Assembly: GCA_900539655.1 (NCBI GenBank)
Contig: UQCR01000018.1
Coordinates: 14,249 to 78,248, forward strand
Source of the DNA: an uncultured Robinsoniella sp.
GTDB taxonomy: Bacteria > Bacillota > Clostridia > Lachnospirales > Lachnospiraceae
Direction: 5' to 3'
DNA length: 64,000 nt
A program made the translations under genes and the position numbers. Below, piece after piece: positions 8,882 through 17,916 of the stretch (the first letter of the stretch is position 1; every line of letters begins with the position of its first letter). The notes below the pieces were generated by a model, which was given only the letters and a program-made list of their open reading frames with translations, was not told the origin of the DNA and did no database searches.

Positions 8882-11755
8882 ATGAAGTGCAAACAATTTT
8901 TATATGCAGCTTTTACCGGTGCCCTGGCTGTAACGGCTGCTTTTTCTACTCAGGCAGTTACCGTATCAGCAGATGAACAGGCAGAACCTGCACCGTTGGT
9001 ATATTATGACTTTAATAATGGAATGGAAAGCGGTCCCCAGGCGATTGTAACCGGACTGGGCGAATACAAGGGCGATGTGACATTTGCAAAAGGCCGCAGT
9101 GAAGAGGAAAATGACCAGGCAATTGTACTGGGAGAATACGGGTTGAAACTGAACCAGCAGAATATCGGCGGATCTTATACGGTTTCTCTGTGGGTAAAAC
9201 CGGATGCACCGATCATAGACAATAGCCCGGTTTTGTTTTTAGGATACCATGCGCCGGAAAAGTGGGTGGCGCTGTCCGGCAATAAAGGGGAAAATAATTA
9301 TAAGCTGTGGACCCGGGAAGAGGGCACGTCATTTGCCTGGAGCGTGATAGCCAAAGCAGAAATCCCTTCCGGTGAATGGAGCATGCTGACCCTGTCCGGA
9401 GATGGAGAGGAAACGGCTGTCTATGTAAATGGTAAAAAAGTGGGATATGGATTGGCTTCCAGTGCTTTAAACGGTGAAAATCAGGATATTTACCTGGGAG
9501 TCAGCAATTGGGATGCAGAATTCAAAGGGCTTGCTGACGATATCAGCATTTACAACGAGGCATTGACGGATACGCAGATCCTGAAACTGTATGGAGACTT
9601 TTCACCGGAGGAAATTCTGGAAAAGGAAGGGTTTAGCGTACAGAAGAGCTTACTGGTCAGGAAAGGTGAATCGGCAAATATCAATGTCGCGCTTCCGGTA
9701 GGTGTAACTTCGGAAGATGTAACAGTAACTTATGAATCACTGGATAAAACCATAGCGGATGTAAATGAAGAGGGTCTTGTCAGTGCGCTTCAAAAAGGAA
9801 AAACCCAGGTTACGACCACGGTTAGCACTGGGGAAACCGTAAAAACAGCAACGACCACGGTGAGCGTAAATGACCCGGATGAAGTAAACGATAGTATGGC
9901 TTTGGAATATCAGATGGCTTCTGTAGACGGAGACAGGCTGGTAGATCTGTCCGGACATGGAAATGACGGAACGATTATCAATCCCGATGGCGTATCCTTT
10001 GAAACAGAAAACGATATGGACGTAATGAATATAACAGGGAAGAACAGCTATGTGCAGTTTCCGGCATCCGTCATGAATAGTCTTGCTGATAAAGAACAGT
10101 TTACCATCGAGACTACCTACAGCAGAAGCGGAGGCAACAATGCATGGCTTTTCAGCCTCGGATCCAAAGTCCGTAAAAATGGTGCCAACTATCTGTTTTA
10201 CTGCCCATACTTTTCAGGCGGACAGCTAAGGGGAGGAATTAAGAACAGCAGTACAGAGATTCTGTTCCAGAATACGCCTTCTAATAAAAATGACGAGTAT
10301 TACACCGTTTTCCTGGTATTTGACCGGGGAACCATCACCCTATATGTAGATGGAATTAAAATTGACGAAAAGCAGACTGGTTACAGCATCATGGATGACG
10401 TGATAACGCCGGGGACAGAAAATGATATCCTTGGATATATCGGAAAATCCTGCTGGTCTGGAGACGAAAATTTCCAGGGTAAAATCTCATCCTTTAAAAT
10501 TCATAATAAAGCCATGACCGATATCGATGTGGCTGATACAAATCCTGCCTATTCCGAAGCTATCCAGGAAAAGCTGGATCGTGAGGTTACGGAAAGTGTA
10601 CTGCTGGGCAGCCGAAATGAAAACATGGACACCGTGGCTTATGATTTAAAGCTGCCGTCCAAGGTGAATGCCATGGACATAATCTGGGAATCAACTTTAC
10701 CGGATATAGTGACAGGGCAGGGAAAAGTATACAACCCGGCATATGACACCCGTGTGACGATCACCGCCAGAATGGTAACCGCCAGCAAGTCATTTACCGT
10801 GAATGTGAAAGCGCTGGACTTAAAGGAACTACAGGCACTTTTACAGGATGCAAAATCCTATGACACGCCATACTTAAATGAAATTTCCAGAAAACAGTTA
10901 TATGCAGCCCTGGAATCCGCCGAAAGCATCCGTTCCCAGGGTGAAGCGGATGCGGCTTCTTCTATGCTGGGAAGGGCAATAAAAAGCCTGCGTTTTGAAG
11001 ACAGCTACGACAGCTTATGGGATACGGTGAACAAAGCGGCACCGGTTTCTAAAATGTCCTTAAAAGTAAAGGGAACAGCTTACGTATTCCGTCTTCCTGA
11101 TGCGGTTAAAAATAGCGTCACCGTAAGCTATAGTTCCAGCGCTCCGGATGTAGTGAAATATGAAAATGGTACGGCGGTAGCACAAAAAGCAGGATATGCC
11201 CTTCTGACGACGAGAATTGTGGCAAAAGAGGATGGTTATCCCATGGAATTTATAACGATGGCCACAGTAGAGGAACAGAAGACTGTGCCAGTCGTAGATT
11301 TATCCAAAGTAACTGTCAAAGCCGCAAAGACAAAAATTGCAAAAGGATCTGCAACTAAAATAGCGGTGAGCTGTCCAAGTGAAGTCAAAGCTAAAAACCC
11401 GAAGATCACTTATCGTGCATCCGGTGCAGTAACCGTTAATTCCAGTGGTAAAATAACCGGAAAAAAGACCGGGAAAGGAACTGTAAAAGTAACAGTAGCT
11501 GCAGATGGAAAGAGTATTACACGTTCTGTAAGCGTATCGGTAGGAGGCATCACCGGAAAGAGCAGCGTAAAAGCCAAAAAGTCAACGACCTTAAAAATTG
11601 CCGGTATTTCAGGTAAGGTAAAATGGACGGTAAATAATAAAAAACTGGCATCAATTTCTTCAAAAGGCAAGTTAAAGGCTTTGAAGAAAGGTAAAGTTGT
11701 GGTAACGGCAAAGGTTTCCGGTGTGACCATGAAGAAAACAATTAAAATCAGTTAG
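8882..11755 (+). CDS. Secreted LamG/Ig-like protein without a recognisable catalytic domain
   Basis: 957-residue exported protein, probably a carbohydrate-binding partner of the adjacent GH43 enzymes. Start at 8882 follows a GAGGGGG ribosome site at the end of the previous gene and opens a signal peptide (MKCKQFLYAAFTGALAVTAA, cleavage after an alanine-rich stretch). Approximate modules: LamG 35-245, Big_2 255-340, second LamG 345-565, atrophied Ig-like 570-650, a helical FIVAR-like stretch 655-705, then Big_2-like repeats with Lys-rich KKTGKGTVKV-type motifs to the C terminus. I see no GH43 DP...WAPE motif or other glycosidase signature. Spacing to the upstream stop is 17 bases, so the two are surely one transcript. 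Alternative: a surface adhesin rather than an enzyme helper. Confidence 0.8.
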   Translation: MKCKQFLYAAFTGALAVTAAFSTQAVTVSADEQAEPAPLVYYDFNNGMESGPQAIVTGLGEYKGDVTFAKGRSEEENDQAIVLGEYGLKLNQQNIGGSYTVSLWVKPDAPIIDNSPVLFLGYHAPEKWVALSGNKGENNYKLWTREEGTSFAWSVIAKAEIPSGEWSMLTLSGDGEETAVYVNGKKVGYGLASSALNGENQDIYLGVSNWDAEFKGLADDISIYNEALTDTQILKLYGDFSPEEILEKEGFSVQKSLLVRKGESANINVALPVGVTSEDVTVTYESLDKTIADVNEEGLVSALQKGKTQVTTTVSTGETVKTATTTVSVNDPDEVNDSMALEYQMASVDGDRLVDLSGHGNDGTIINPDGVSFETENDMDVMNITGKNSYVQFPASVMNSLADKEQFTIETTYSRSGGNNAWLFSLGSKVRKNGANYLFYCPYFSGGQLRGGIKNSSTEILFQNTPSNKNDEYYTVFLVFDRGTITLYVDGIKIDEKQTGYSIMDDVITPGTENDILGYIGKSCWSGDENFQGKISSFKIHNKAMTDIDVADTNPAYSEAIQEKLDREVTESVLLGSRNENMDTVAYDLKLPSKVNAMDIIWESTLPDIVTGQGKVYNPAYDTRVTITARMVTASKSFTVNVKALDLKELQALLQDAKSYDTPYLNEISRKQLYAALESAESIRSQGEADAASSMLGRAIKSLRFEDSYDSLWDTVNKAAPVSKMSLKVKGTAYVFRLPDAVKNSVTVSYSSSAPDVVKYENGTAVAQKAGYALLTTRIVAKEDGYPMEFITMATVEEQKTVPVVDLSKVTVKAAKTKIAKGSATKIAVSCPSEVKAKNPKITYRASGAVTVNSSGKITGKKTGKGTVKVTVAADGKSITRSVSVSVGGITGKSSVKAKKSTTLKIAGISGKVKWTVNNKKLASISSKGKLKALKKGKVVVTAKVSGVTMKKTIKIS

Positions 11756-11825
11756 AACATGCGGCTTGTTAAGAATACTGTTGATGGTTTTACTGATATT
11801 TAATTGAGATAAAAGGAGGAAAAAG

Positions 11826-14800
11826 ATGAAAAACAAAATGTTTAAAAAGGTTTTGGCAGTAATGACCGCGGTAGCAGTGGCGGCGACACCCATGTCAGGC
11901 ACCGCATTTGCCAGCGAAAATGTCGCTGTGATGTCGGAAGCGGGGCAGCAGGATAGTGATTCGGATCAGGGAACTTCCGAAATATCTGCAGAAATGGAAG
12001 CTGCAGGTATGGCAGCAGGTGAAGTATCTTCCACTGCAATTAATACCTATGATTTTAATGATTACGAGCTGTCCGGAGATGGTAAAGCCCTCGAATATGG
12101 GGAACAGAAACTTTTACTGGAGACGGTAGGAAGCGGAAAGAAACCATCTTTGGTAAATGATGTGTACCGTGGACAGGTGCTTCAACTAAATGAAGCAGAT
12201 TATAACAACCGGGGCTATGCGCTCCTTCCGGGAAATCCTTTTGCGGGAAAGGATACGGAAAATGGTCTGACGCTTAATTTCTGGACAAAGACTACAGGCA
12301 AAGCAGGCGGGGACAGATGCCTTATTGACTTTGAAGTAGCCCCGTCTACGGGGAAAAGGGCAGGAACCTTTGCGGTAAACCAGCTGATGGTTTATTGGAA
12401 TACAACAGACCAGAATACCTATTTTACAGATTTCTCTATCTCAGGTGTGGGATTAGACCAAAAGGATGCCTGGAAGATGGTTACAATGACAGTAACAGAA
12501 TCCGGAATTACTTTCTATAGTGACGGTGTGAAAAAGCAGCATACCATTACCGCAGGTACCGAGAGATATGAACAGATGATCAGCGATCTGACAGGTGGTC
12601 TTGCCGGGGATCCGTCTGCAACCAATGTAAGGCTGGGTGCAAGCCTTGCAACATACTGGAAATGTGCCGGTGCCATGCTGGATGACGTTTCCTTCTATGG
12701 AAAAGCGCTTACAGAGGAAGAGATTACCGCTTTATATCAGGAAACAATGGTTCCGATACCCCTTGAGAGGGTAACGATTACCGGCAAAAATACGGTGGAT
12801 GAGGATAAAAGTATCCGCCTCAGTGTTACACTGGAACCCGCATCAACCAATGTAGACAAAACAGTGACCTGGGTATCTGACAAACCGGAAGTACTTACGG
12901 TCGATGAAAAGGGAACTGCAAAAGGCATTTCTGAAGGAACGGCACATGTGACAGCTATTGTCAGCGGCGTGGAATCCGAATCATTTGAAATTACAGTCCG
13001 GGGAGTAGAATCGATCCGGGAATTACAGGAAGGATATTATGCAGCAGTATATTCCACTTCCACGGATTTTTATGCATCCGCAGCTAATGTAGCGCAGGAA
13101 ACCCGCAGCGTCTATATGGCTGTCAGCAAAGATGGGAAAAACTTTGAGGTTCTGAACAATGGAGGTGCCGTAATTTTCTCCAAAAATACCAGCGGTACGC
13201 TTCAGGTTACCGATCCCCGGATTTTTAAGACAGAAGTTGGATTTACCGTTGCAGCCCCGGATGTAACATCATCTAAAGGGATTCATCTGTTTACATCCCA
13301 GGATGGAGTAAATTATTATGATGATATCATGGTATCGGAAACAGAATTAAGTGCATTGCCATTAAAACGGTCTAATTTTACGTTATTGCTGAATGGGGAA
13401 AACATCTTAGATTCAGACGAACAGATTACCCTTGGGAACGCAGTATCCCTTACCGAAGAAGAATATCAGTATATCGTTAATAAATTGGGAACCGTAGTCA
13501 ATAACGGACTGGAATCCCTCTCCGGCTTAAATGTAGATGCACAGCAGGGACTTACGCAACAACAACTGGAAAAACTGTATCCCAGTGTAAATGCAGTCTA
13601 TACAGATGGTTCCAGCCAGAAATTCAGCATTGACTGGGATGGAGCGCTTCAGGGTATCGATTTATCTAAGCCAGGAGAATATACATTAACCGGAAAAGTA
13701 GTACAGACCCAGTATGTAAACAAATTAAAGGAATTAAATGGAAGCAGCCTTCCGGAAGATGACCCCGATAATGCAAACCCGGATGATCCGGATAACTATG
13801 ACGAAGAGACCCAGACGGTATACTACGATGAGACAAAATTCGTAGAAGGTATGGCAGATCCCTGCATTTACTGGGACGAACAAAGTGGATATTATTATAT
13901 GACCGGTTCTTATTTTCCAGAGGACGGGGATCAGATCGATGGCACAGACCAGCTGGAACAGTATGACCGTGTAGTTTTAAGACGTGCGAAAACACTGGAG
14001 GGGCTACAGGACAGAAGCACTCAGGTGACCGTCTGGAAGGCTGGAAATCAGGGGTACTATGATGGAGATAACTATGCAGCCAGAGGATATCGTTACATCT
14101 GGGCACCTGAAATACACAGAGTAGGTGATAACTGGGTAATCTATTTTACAGAAAGCCACAGCAGTAACTTATTCGATATTTATTGCCATGCACTGGTACT
14201 GCCAGGGGATCAGGATCCTTATGAGACAGCATTACAGTCATCGGGACAGGAATCAGACTGGACAGATTACAAACTGGGCGTAACCTCTCAGGTATCGGAC
14301 AATCCTTTTAGCAGATCATTCTGCCTGGATATGACTTACTTTAAAGACGAAGTGAATGGACAGTCCTATGTTATCTGGGCGGGTAAACCTACGGCAGCTT
14401 ATCAGGGCTCCAGTACAGACTTATTCATTGCCAGTGTGGATGAACAGCAGCCATGGCTGGTGACTTCAGAACCTACCCGGATTACCTGTTCTGACTATGG
14501 ATGGGAACGAATCCGTTATTGTGTTAATGAAGGCGCAACTGTACTTCAGAAAGACGGCAATATATTTATGTGTTACTCTTCATCAGGAACAGGTTCAGAA
14601 TATGCCATTGGTATGTGCAGTGCAAAAGGAGGGACAGATTTGCTGGATCAGTCCAATTGGACCAAGAACCCTTATCCGCTGCTTACATCCAGAGACGTAA
14701 ATGGAGAAGAGGGACCTGGACACAACTCCTTTACGGTAGATCAGGACGGCAATGCCATCTTCGTATACCATGCAAGACCCACTTCACACAACTACCGGAA

Positions 14801-15731
14801 ATGCGGTTCAGATTATAATGGAAATAACAGCTCCTACAACGGAGAGCCGCTGAATGACCCCTGCCGCCATGCCAGATTAAAGCGTGTTCATTGGTCAGCA
14901 GACGGTTCACCTATATTAAAAATGACTTATGAAGAAGAATTACTGGACGAATACAGTACGGTATCATTAAAGGTAACCGTAACCAAAAAAGCAGAAGAAA
15001 AGGTAACGGTAGAGTATGCGGCGCAGACAGGCGGAAAAATCAGTGGAACAGCAGTGCAGACCATTGTAAAGGGTGGTTCCACTACAGAAGTTACGGCAGT
15101 GGCAGATACCGGATATACCTTCACCGGATGGAGCGATGGCGTAAAAACTGTAAAACGAAGTGACCGAAACATAACAGCATCCAAAAAACTGACAGCAAAC
15201 TTTACGAAGAATCAGACTCCGCCAAAACCGACGGTACCGGAAACGCCAAAAGCATCCAGCGTTAAATTAAGTAAGACAAAAATCACTATAGGATATAAAG
15301 AAAAGGTAAAATTAAAGGCAACCGTGATACCTGCAAAGGCATCCCAGAAAGTAACCTGGAGCTCTAGCAAGAAATCCGTAGTGAAAGTGACATCCAAAGG
15401 AGAGATAACCGGTAAGAAAACAGGTAGCGCTACGATTACCGTAAAAACAGCAAATGGTAAAAAGAGTTACTGTAAGGTGACGGTCAAAAAAGCCCCAAAA
15501 TCAATTTCATTACCAAAGACAAAAACTTTAAAGAAAGGAAAGACCTGGAATATAAAAGTAAAATTCCCTTCAAAGACAGCCAGTTATAAACTGAAATATA
15601 AATCATACAAAGAATCAGTGGCTGTTGTTTCATCAAGCGGTAAAGTTACTGCAAAGAGAAAGGGAAATGCAAAGATTAAGGTAACTGCTTTCAATGGGAA
15701 AAAAGCCTACATTACAATCCGTGTGAAATGA
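11826..15731 (+). CDS. Secreted GH43 protein with one complete and one internally deleted GH43 module
   Basis: 1301-residue exported enzyme. Start at 11826 has AAAGGAGGAAAAAG upstream and a signal peptide ending near TAFAS. Approximate modules: LamG 70-305, Big_2 306-390, a GH43-like remnant 395-560, Ig-like (Big_4 type) 560-645, full GH43 680-1045, InlB-type repeat 1055-1120, Pro-rich linker, two Big_2 domains 1140-1301. The full GH43 shows base Asp in MADPCIYW, WAPEIH, and Glu in CVNEGAT, consistent with an alpha-L-arabinofuranosidase-type member. The remnant keeps a first-blade motif (VSKDG...VTDPRIF) and the closing LTEEEY helix but lacks the middle blades. The C-terminal Big_2 pair is nearly the same as in the gene at 2-6481. 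Last gene of the cluster; a strong terminator follows. Confidence 0.85.
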   Translation: MKNKMFKKVLAVMTAVAVAATPMSGTAFASENVAVMSEAGQQDSDSDQGTSEISAEMEAAGMAAGEVSSTAINTYDFNDYELSGDGKALEYGEQKLLLETVGSGKKPSLVNDVYRGQVLQLNEADYNNRGYALLPGNPFAGKDTENGLTLNFWTKTTGKAGGDRCLIDFEVAPSTGKRAGTFAVNQLMVYWNTTDQNTYFTDFSISGVGLDQKDAWKMVTMTVTESGITFYSDGVKKQHTITAGTERYEQMISDLTGGLAGDPSATNVRLGASLATYWKCAGAMLDDVSFYGKALTEEEITALYQETMVPIPLERVTITGKNTVDEDKSIRLSVTLEPASTNVDKTVTWVSDKPEVLTVDEKGTAKGISEGTAHVTAIVSGVESESFEITVRGVESIRELQEGYYAAVYSTSTDFYASAANVAQETRSVYMAVSKDGKNFEVLNNGGAVIFSKNTSGTLQVTDPRIFKTEVGFTVAAPDVTSSKGIHLFTSQDGVNYYDDIMVSETELSALPLKRSNFTLLLNGENILDSDEQITLGNAVSLTEEEYQYIVNKLGTVVNNGLESLSGLNVDAQQGLTQQQLEKLYPSVNAVYTDGSSQKFSIDWDGALQGIDLSKPGEYTLTGKVVQTQYVNKLKELNGSSLPEDDPDNANPDDPDNYDEETQTVYYDETKFVEGMADPCIYWDEQSGYYYMTGSYFPEDGDQIDGTDQLEQYDRVVLRRAKTLEGLQDRSTQVTVWKAGNQGYYDGDNYAARGYRYIWAPEIHRVGDNWVIYFTESHSSNLFDIYCHALVLPGDQDPYETALQSSGQESDWTDYKLGVTSQVSDNPFSRSFCLDMTYFKDEVNGQSYVIWAGKPTAAYQGSSTDLFIASVDEQQPWLVTSEPTRITCSDYGWERIRYCVNEGATVLQKDGNIFMCYSSSGTGSEYAIGMCSAKGGTDLLDQSNWTKNPYPLLTSRDVNGEEGPGHNSFTVDQDGNAIFVYHARPTSHNYRKCGSDYNGNNSSYNGEPLNDPCRHARLKRVHWSADGSPILKMTYEEELLDEYSTVSLKVTVTKKAEEKVTVEYAAQTGGKISGTAVQTIVKGGSTTEVTAVADTGYTFTGWSDGVKTVKRSDRNITASKKLTANFTKNQTPPKPTVPETPKASSVKLSKTKITIGYKEKVKLKATVIPAKASQKVTWSSSKKSVVKVTSKGEITGKKTGSATITVKTANGKKSYCKVTVKKAPKSISLPKTKTLKKGKTWNIKVKFPSKTASYKLKYKSYKESVAVVSSSGKVTAKRKGNAKIKVTAFNGKKAYITIRVK

Positions 15732-15793
15732 TCATACCGGAAAAGAAAGAGCCAAAATGGCAGAGGATTAAATATCACCTGAATTGATTATAT

Positions 15794-15841
15794 GGCAGGA
15801 TTAAATAGAGCTGAAAAGTATTTTAATCCTGCCTGTTTTTT
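15794..15841 (+). terminator. Rho-independent terminator of the GH43 cluster
   Basis: A perfect 12-bp stem (GGCAGGATTAAA at 15794-15805, its complement at 15822-15833) is followed by TGTTTTTT, 62 bases after the last GH43 stop codon. Confidence 0.9.
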
Positions 15842-15907
15842 GATATTATACAGATCTTCTGCATGCAAAATAAAATTGAAAAAATTGTAAAATATTAAAA
15901 TTTATAC

Positions 15908-15936
15908 TTGATTTTATAGACGTCCAATGCTATAAT
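15908..15936 (+). promoter_or_regulatory. Sigma-A promoter of tRNA-Pro
   Basis: TTGATT at 15908-15913 and TATAAT at 15931-15936 with 17-bp spacing, ending 15 bases before the mature tRNA 5' end. Confidence 0.8.
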
Positions 15937-15951
15937 GATAAAGCTGAATAG

Positions 15952-16025
15952 CGAAGCGTGGCTCAGTTTGGTAGAGCGCTGCGTTCGGGACGCAGAGGTC
16001 GTGGGTTCGAATCCCGTCGCTTCGA
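15952..16025 (+). tRNA. tRNA-Pro (anticodon CGG)
   Basis: 74-nt cloverleaf. Acceptor arm CGAAGCG pairs with CGCTTCG, discriminator base A at 16025. D arm GCTC/GAGC, anticodon stem CTGCG/CGCAG enclosing loop TTCGGGA with anticodon CGG at 15986-15988, T loop TTCGAAT. CCA is not encoded. It reads CCG proline codons. It stands alone between its own promoter and a downstream terminator. The T stem has two G-U pairs, otherwise regular. Confidence 0.95.
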
Positions 16026-16082
16026 TTCCTTGGCAGGGGCGCCAAACGCTTATAAAATAAGGGTTTGGTCAATGCAATAAAT

Positions 16083-16119
16083 AAAAAAGCATCTCATTAG
16101 GTTGAGGTGCTTTTTTATT
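16083..16119 (+). terminator. Terminator downstream of tRNA-Pro
   Basis: Stem GCATCTCA (16089-16096) with TGAGGTGC (16103-16110), flanked by A5 and T6 runs; about 60 bases after the tRNA. Confidence 0.85.
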
Positions 16120-16237
16120 TTTTAGGCTTGGCAGTAACACTGATGTAGTTCCTTGTGGGATAATTAAAGGGCAAACGGGGGATAGACTAACCTGATTTAC
16201 TTTGTTAAATGTCGATTCTCCCCCTGGTTCTATGATA

Positions 16238-16597
16238 TTATTCAATATCTGTAAAGAAATGGGTATCTAATTCCTGTATGGACAACGTCATAAGTGGGTT
16301 TTCTAACTTTACCTTAATATCCTTTGCTACATTTATAAATGATTCTTTAAATGCATCTTTATCCCATGTTTCAATTGGATTTCTAGTAACTGATATAACA
16401 TAAGCCACTTCACCCAGGCTGCATCCACGGACTTTTCCGCAGACAAGCCTATTAACATCTATGAATCCCGTAACATATATACCCGAGCTTAAATATTCCT
16501 TATTGGCGCTGTCTTCCCATAGCTGCGCAATATATTCTTCACTATAAAATTTCATGTCGAGACCGTAGAATGTTAATATATATTTTTCTGTTATCAT
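16238..16597 (-). CDS. Small protein of unknown function
   Basis: 119 residues, no family recognised. Two adjacent ATGs occur at 16600 and 16597; a GGTGG ribosome site fits the second better (4 bases versus 1). The chain begins ITEKYILTFYG, is acidic with scattered aromatics, has two cysteines in a CGKVRGCS stretch near the middle, and no signal peptide or membrane segment. It is divergent from the frameshifted XRE regulator at 16780, so the 180-bp gap may hold shared control elements. It could be an immunity-type or accessory-region protein, but nothing here proves a role. Confidence 0.55.
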   Translation of the reverse strand: MITEKYILTFYGLDMKFYSEEYIAQLWEDSANKEYLSSGIYVTGFIDVNRLVCGKVRGCSLGEVAYVISVTRNPIETWDKDAFKESFINVAKDIKVKLENPLMTLSIQELDTHFFTDIE

Positions 16598-16676
16598 CAT
16601 ACCACCAAATAATAATTGATTATATTAAAATATGACACCGTCGGATATTTGCTACAATTTTCAAGCATTCTCAGGG

Positions 16677-16696
16677 ATGTAAAAAGTCTTTTACAT
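16677..16696. promoter_or_regulatory. 20-bp palindrome, candidate operator
   Basis: Perfect arms ATGTAAAA and TTTTACAT around a 4-bp centre, with another ATGTAAAA half-site at 16711. It lies in the divergent gap upstream of the XRE-family regulator gene, where an autoregulatory operator would be expected. The function is inferred. Confidence 0.4.
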
Positions 16697-16779
16697 AGGA
16701 AAAACGCCCAATGTAAAACAGTTTTGATAGCTGAAATATACGTTCCGGGATAGAATGACAGAAGCAGGAGGAATTCAAA

Positions 16780-17362
16780 ATGGAGATTAGCAGGCCAGAT
16801 AAAAAAATACAGACAGGAATTTAAATTATCCCAGGAGGATCTGGCTGAGAAAATCTTCGTAACCCGGCAAACCATTTCAAACTGGGAAAATGATAAGAAT
16901 TATCCCGATATAAACAGCCTTGTACTTTTAAGCAATCTCTTTGGAACTTCTCTTGATACTTTAGTGAAAGGAGATTTGGAGCAAATGAAAGAAGAGATTA
17001 AGATGGAGGATATTGCAGTCCTGAAACGTGACAGTACTATTTTTGCTGTATTACTTGCAGCCACGGTGGTAACGATTGTCCCACTGTTCCTGTATATGGA
17101 TTTTGCCGGAATTGCAATCTGGATCTTTCTGTTTGGGATTACCATGTATTATGCTGTCCGTATTGAAAAACAAAAGAAAATTCATGAAATCCAGACATAC
17201 AAAGAAGTTGTAGCTTTTACAGAAGGAAAAAGGCTGGATGAAATTGAAAAAACCCGGGAAAGCGGAAAGAGGCCTTACCAGGCTGTACTGTTTATCATCG
17301 GTTCCGGACTGATTGCTGCAACTGTTGTGATTGTAATGTATCTGATCCTTTTCAGAATTTGA
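16780..17362 (+). pseudogene. XRE-family membrane-anchored regulator broken by a 1-base frameshift
   Basis: A good ribosome site (AGGAGG at 16766-16771) precedes ATG at 16780, which encodes MEIS and then runs out of frame. From 16796 the +1 frame continues as an XRE helix-turn-helix (QIKKYRQ, LSQEDLAEKIFVTRQTIS, NWENDKNYPD), followed by two or three membrane segments (about 17040-17160 and 17280-17350). The correct frame has no ATG, GTG or TTG between the stop at 16751 and 16796, and removing one base in AGCAGGCCAG restores one continuous reading frame of about 193 residues. Either a real disabling mutation or a sequencing error. An internal ATG at 16964 would give only the membrane part. Such proteins usually repress small neighbouring operons. 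Confidence 0.8.
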
Positions 17363-17529
17363 TTTCCAGTTTGCGGACCAGCGTAGAATAAAGGAAAAGA
17401 CCGTAAAATATTACATGTTTTCATAAGATTTTTCTATTCTTTTTTGATCGAAAGAGGATTATACTTAAGCTAACAAATAAGCAGAGAGACAAAAAGTCTT
17501 TAGATCAGGATTAGAAAGGAGGAATTTGT

Positions 17530-17757
17530 ATGAAACGCTTCACCTGTAAATTCTCCTCCGTGGAGGATATAGTGGCATTCGTAGACCGAGCAGAGAAATG
17601 TGATTATAATATTGATGTAAAATACGATCATGTACTGGTTGATGGTAAATCGATTATGGGGCTGGTCAGTCTGGGAATAGAGAAGACTGTGGAAATTATC
17701 TGTTACAGTGATCATGCAGTGGCGGAATCATTAGTTCCGGGTGCTATTGCGGCATAA
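17530..17757 (+). CDS. HPr-like protein lacking the phosphorylatable histidine
   Basis: 75 residues with the HPr fold pattern and good spacing from GGAGG (ATG at 17530). The GKSIMGLVSLG segment places Ser41 at the position of HPr Ser46, the HPr-kinase site. The segment that should carry the active-site His15 motif (G-x-HARPA) reads SSVEDIVAF and has no histidine. It therefore cannot act as a normal PTS phosphocarrier but could still be Ser-phosphorylated and work in regulation, as Crh does in Bacillus (family knowledge; the role here is inferred). Monocistronic, followed by a hairpin terminator. Confidence 0.75.
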   Translation: MKRFTCKFSSVEDIVAFVDRAEKCDYNIDVKYDHVLVDGKSIMGLVSLGIEKTVEIICYSDHAVAESLVPGAIAA

Positions 17758-17791
17758 GTAAGTTATTTGTAAATGGTTTCAGTGAGATTAG

Positions 17792-17831
17792 ATGGCAGTT
17801 GCAGGATGATAGGCCTACAACTGCCATTTTC
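17792..17831 (+). terminator. Terminator after the HPr-like gene
   Basis: Perfect 10-bp stem ATGGCAGTTG (17792-17801) with CAACTGCCAT (17818-17827) followed by a short TTTT; the T run is weak. Confidence 0.65.
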
Positions 17832-17916
17832 GGCAGAAAATATTGCAAAGTTACATAAATTATGATATCCTCTTTAAAGTATTATCATGTTATATTACGA
17901 ATTGGAGAACATTCAT

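Noticed and set aside
15952..16025. tRNA-Pro as an integration site for a mobile element
   Set aside because: No integrase gene and no direct repeat of the tRNA 3' end was seen downstream in the window.
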